DNA of 64,000 bases from contig NZ_FMWX01000002.1 in the NCBI RefSeq assembly GCF_900103265.1, forward strand, positions 518,787 to 582,786. Direction: 5' to 3'. Both the position numbers and the translations under genes were made by a program. The stretch is from Sphingomonas sp. NFR15 (GTDB taxonomy: Bacteria; Pseudomonadota; Alphaproteobacteria; Sphingomonadales; Sphingomonadaceae). How positions within the stretch are numbered: position 1 is the first letter of the stretch; every line of letters starts with the position of its first letter. Below, piece after piece: positions 61,380-64,000 of this stretch. Under the pieces are notes generated by a model, which searched no databases, had not been told where the DNA came from, and saw only the letters and a list, made by a program, of their open reading frames with translations.

Positions 61380-61928
61380 ATGTCCGTGATCCCGACCCCC
61401 GCCACGATCGACGACGCTCCCGAGGCATCGCGCCCGATCCTCGAAGCCGTCCAGAAGCAGCTCGGCACCGTGCCGAACCTCTTCCGGCTCGTCTCCACCA
61501 GCCCGGCCGCGCTCAATGCGCTCGCCGGTCTTCAAGGTGCGCTCGGCAAGGGCAAGCTCTCCGTCGCGACGCGTGAGCGTCTGGCGCTGACGATGGCCGA
61601 AGCGAATGGCTGCGATTATTGCCTGTCGGCACACACCTACACCGGCGCCCGCTTCGCCAAGCTCGATGACGCCGAGATCGCCGCCGCGCGTGCCGGCACG
61701 TCCAGCGATCCCAAGGCCGCCGCCGCGGTGGCGTTCGCCCGAGCGCTGACCGCCGCGCGCGGTTCGGTCGCGCCGGCCGAGGTCGAGACGGTCCGCGCCG
61801 CCGGCTACTCGGACGCCGAAATCCTCGAGATCATCGCGCACGTCGCGCTCAACACCTTCACCAATTACGTCAACGAGGCGCTCGCCACCGAGATCGACTT
61901 CCCCCGCGTCGATCGCCTCGCGGCATGA
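61380..61928 (+). CDS. Carboxymuconolactone decarboxylase/AhpD-like peroxidase-related protein
   Basis: A 182-residue helical protein. The redox CxxC with His is in EANGCDYCLSAHTYTG (about residues 77-91), and LGTVPNLFRLVSTSPAALNA is the usual opening. AhpD-type proteins reduce peroxides or disulphides by this Cys pair. The long tail (EILEIIAHVALNTFTNYVNEA) is typical of the peroxidase-related branch. AGGAG precedes the ATG. Middle gene of the redox group. Confidence 0.9.
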   Translation: MSVIPTPATIDDAPEASRPILEAVQKQLGTVPNLFRLVSTSPAALNALAGLQGALGKGKLSVATRERLALTMAEANGCDYCLSAHTYTGARFAKLDDAEIAAARAGTSSDPKAAAAVAFARALTAARGSVAPAEVETVRAAGYSDAEILEIIAHVALNTFTNYVNEALATEIDFPRVDRLAA

Positions 61929-62009
61929 CATACGGTGGGCGGCCGACCGCCCATCCCGGCCGCCCGCCCCATCGATCCCGACACACGCCCCCGACCACAG
62001 GAGATTAGC

Positions 62010-62474
62010 ATGAGCCGTCCCCCTCTCCCTCCGTTCACCCGCGAGAGCGCCATCGAGAAGGTGCGCCTGGCCGAAGATGGCTGGAACAGCCGCGACCCAG
62101 CCAAGGTGGCGCTCGCCTACACGACCGATACACGCTGGCGTAACCGCGCGGAGTTCGCGACCAACCGCGAGGAAGCGCAGGCGTTTCTCGCCCGCAAGTG
62201 GAACAGGGAGCTCGAATACCGGCTCATCAAGGAGCTGTGGGCTTTCACCGACAACCGCGTCGCCGTCCGCTACGCCTACGAATATCGTGACGACAGCGGC
62301 CAGTGGTTCCGCGCCTATGGCAACGAGAATTGGGAATTCGCCGAGGATGGGCTGATGGCGCACCGCCATGCCAGCATCAACGAGCATCCGATCCGGGAAG
62401 AGGATCGCAAGTTCCGCTGGCCGCTCGGCCGCCGCCCCGACGACCATCCCGGTCTGAGCGACTTCGGCTTCTAG
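62010..62474 (+). CDS. DUF1348/NTF2-like protein
   Basis: A 154-residue single-domain protein: [20 protein letters not shown], then [34 protein letters not shown] and [17 protein letters not shown] fit the DUF1348 branch of the SnoaL/NTF2 fold. The fold usually holds a small hydrophobic ligand; function unknown. AGGAG six bases before ATG at 62010 fixes the start over a longer frame. Often found with other oxidoreductases, as here. Confidence 0.88.
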   Translation: MSRPPLPPFTRESAIEKVRLAEDGWNSRDPAKVALAYTTDTRWRNRAEFATNREEAQAFLARKWNRELEYRLIKELWAFTDNRVAVRYAYEYRDDSGQWFRAYGNENWEFAEDGLMAHRHASINEHPIREEDRKFRWPLGRRPDDHPGLSDFGF

Positions 62475-62523
62475 CCGGTCTGGGGGTGCGCTGTGGCGCA
62501 CCCGTCGCGCGGGGATCTGACCG

Positions 62524-62922
62524 ATGCGAATGTTCACCCTCGATGCGCCGGCCCGCTTGTCCATCGCAATGGCGCTGACGGGCAATCGCGGCGATCCCGC
62601 CCTGATGCGGCGCCAGGATGAGGAAGCGGCCCAACTCGGCATGTCCGGTGCCGAGATCGACGCGGCGCGGGCCGGGCGCAGCTTCGACCTGCGCAGGACG
62701 CGGGTGCTGCGGCTGGCGCTGGCGGTGAAGGGCGAAGAGCGAGCAGACGCGCGAAGGCTCGCCATCCAGGCGGGGATCGACAGTCAGGTCTGCCGTGAGA
62801 TCGAAACCATCGCCAAGGCCCATCTCCCGCCCACCTCCATCGTCGGCACCGTTCTTGATCCATATCCGAAGCCTGTTCGGCCGAGCGGGCTTGGACAATC
62901 CCCGACCCGATTATTACGCTGA
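62524..62922 (+). CDS. Divergent AhpD-like helical protein without the Cys pair
   Basis: A 132-residue protein. The helical run AEIDAARAGRSFDLRRTRVL followed by ALAVKGEERADARRLAIQAG resembles the second half of AhpD-like proteins such as its neighbour, but no CxxC is present and only one Cys (near 90) is seen. It may be structural or have lost redox chemistry. The Pro-rich tail (DPYPKPVRPSGLGQ) is not typical. ATG at 62524 or 62530 may be the start. Confidence 0.65.
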   Translation: MRMFTLDAPARLSIAMALTGNRGDPALMRRQDEEAAQLGMSGAEIDAARAGRSFDLRRTRVLRLALAVKGEERADARRLAIQAGIDSQVCREIETIAKAHLPPTSIVGTVLDPYPKPVRPSGLGQSPTRLLR

Positions 62923-62984
62923 CCTGATAGGCATGGTCGGCCGCGGATGCGGATACTCTGACGGTCAAAGCGAACGGGGGCCAG

Positions 62985-63875
62985 ATGGATCGGTGGCAGG
63001 CGATGCGGATATTCGTGAAGGTGGCGGAGACCGAAAGCTTCGCGGAGACCGCGCGCGCGATGCACATGAGCGCCCCGGCCGTCACCCGCGCCGTCGCCGC
63101 GCTCGAGGATTTGATCGGCGCGCGTCTGTTCGTCCGCACGACGCGCTCGGTCAAGATGACCGAGGCGGGCGCGCGCTATTTCGAGGACTGTCGCCGCATC
63201 CTGTTCGATATCGCCGAGGCCGAAGCGGCCGCGGCCGGCTCCTACGCCACGCCCGCGGGCACCATCGCCGTCACCGCTTCGGCCATGTTCGGGCAGATGT
63301 ACGTGCTGCCGATCGTCACCGAATATCTCGACGCTTACCCGACGATGGGCGCCCGCACCTTCTTCGTCGATCGGCCGGTCAACATCGTCGAGGAGGGCAT
63401 CGACGTGGCGATCAGGATCGGCCGCCTCCCGGATTCCGGTTTCAGCGCGATCAAGGTCGGCACCGTCCGGCGGGTCGTCTGCGGCGCCCCGGCCTATTTC
63501 AACAAGCATGGCGTGCCCACGACCCCTGCCGAGTTGAAGCGGCACCGCATCGCAGCATCGACGAGCGCCTGGGCGTCACCGGAGTGGCGCTTCGCCAACG
63601 ATCAGCGGATCACGATCGACGCGGTCCTGCAAACCAACACGAACGAGGCCGCGATCGCGTCGGCCAAGGCCGGCTGGGGCCTGACCCGGGTGCTGCACTA
63701 TCAGATCGGCCCGGCGCTGGTCGCGGGGGACCTCCAGATCGTGCTCGCCGATTACGAGGAGCCGGCGCTCCCCATCCACGTCATGCATCCGGAGGGCCGC
63801 CACGCTCCCGCCAAGGTGCGCGCCTTCGTCGACATGGCCGTATCGAGGCTGCGGAAAAACCGGCTGCTGAACTGA
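62985..63875 (+). CDS. LysR-family transcriptional regulator
   Basis: A 296-residue regulator. The winged helix occupies residues 1-60 (MDRWQAMRIFVKVAETESFA, then MSAPAVTRAVAALEDLIGARLFVRTTRSVKMTEAG, given here in parts), and the effector domain starts near 90 (GTIAVTASAMFGQMYVLPIV). The family start is intact. It is the last gene of the redox group and reads in the same direction, not divergently as most LysR genes do, so it may control the group from its own end or regulate another locus. Confidence 0.92.
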   Translation: MDRWQAMRIFVKVAETESFAETARAMHMSAPAVTRAVAALEDLIGARLFVRTTRSVKMTEAGARYFEDCRRILFDIAEAEAAAAGSYATPAGTIAVTASAMFGQMYVLPIVTEYLDAYPTMGARTFFVDRPVNIVEEGIDVAIRIGRLPDSGFSAIKVGTVRRVVCGAPAYFNKHGVPTTPAELKRHRIAASTSAWASPEWRFANDQRITIDAVLQTNTNEAAIASAKAGWGLTRVLHYQIGPALVAGDLQIVLADYEEPALPIHVMHPEGRHAPAKVRAFVDMAVSRLRKNRLLN

Positions 63876-63905
63876 CGCGGATGGCGTGACGGCGCCGCTC
63901 TGAGT

Positions 63906-64000
63906 GTGACCTGCTGCCCGTTTCTTGGGCCGTTTTGAGCTGGAAAATTCCAGTTATGGAGAAGGGCCAGGGAAGCGGAGTGAGCGATGAAGAGGTCGAA
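63906..64000 (+). mobile_element. Probable left end of an IS3-family insertion sequence, cut by the window
   Basis: Beginning near TGACCTGCTGCCCGTTTC there is a TG-led, non-coding stretch, then AAGCGGAG and ATG at 63987 opening a frame that reads Met-Lys-Arg-Ser, the start of IS3-type OrfA proteins (MKRSRF or MKRSKF). Only 14 bases of this gene are in view, so the call rests on the beginning and the IR-like terminus; the opposite end is not available. Confidence 0.5.

Overview
The window is high-GC chromosomal DNA (64 kb) with short intergenic gaps, many ATGA start/stop overlaps and frequent long antisense reading frames that are only codon-bias shadows. The gene families (FecI/FecR/TonB-receptor set with an STN domain, exosortase/EpsI exopolysaccharide locus, alginate-export-type outer-membrane barrels, GH97/GH43 hydrolases, EcfG-like and sigma32-like promoters) suggest an alphaproteobacterium of the Sphingomonas group. 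No rRNA, tRNA or CRISPR array was seen.

Left part (1-30 kb). A minus-strand carbohydrate locus opens the window: a Tat-exported beta-helix protein cut by the left edge, a GH97 and a GH43 enzyme, with a LacI-type palindrome just before the first gene. Next come a small acidic stress-like protein, RlpA, a SirB1-like protein and HtpG behind a good sigma32-type promoter. Then follow an SDR/patatin pair, a TolA-like coiled coil, an outer-membrane barrel, a CPA2 antiporter, a MATE exporter, an OB-fold protein divergent from a two-component system, an MlaA homologue and a GT2. A sigma factor/anti-sigma/TonB receptor operon leads into an SdhL-type shikimate dehydrogenase-like gene. A Tat-signal SDR and a hydratase divergent from a LacI regulator close this part.

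Exopolysaccharide part (29.7-51.2 kb). A long minus-strand series encodes a sorting-signal protein, EpsD, EpsE, EpsF, EpsG, exosortase and EpsI. A second block behind its own promoter carries glycosyltransferases, a GH16 enzyme, an acyltransferase, an outer-membrane barrel, UDP-glucose dehydrogenase and a UDP-glucuronate epimerase. Beyond the 489-base AT-richer spacer lie another acyltransferase, a Wzy/O-antigen-ligase-like protein and a Wzx-like flippase. Together these can make nucleotide sugars, assemble repeats, flip, polymerise and export a polymer. The initiating sugar transferase is not in view.

Right part (51.2-64 kb). A ParD-like ribbon-helix-helix gene sits one base before an intact methionine aminopeptidase behind a strong palindromic promoter. 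Then come a second alginate-export barrel, small envelope proteins, a MerC-like protein with a Zur-like box, an ABC1/UbiB kinase and a phospholipase D. A same-strand redox cluster follows (GST, a three-module PNPOx/ferredoxin-reductase/ferredoxin fusion, two AhpD-type proteins, an NTF2-like protein, LysR). The right edge appears to enter an IS3-type insertion sequence.
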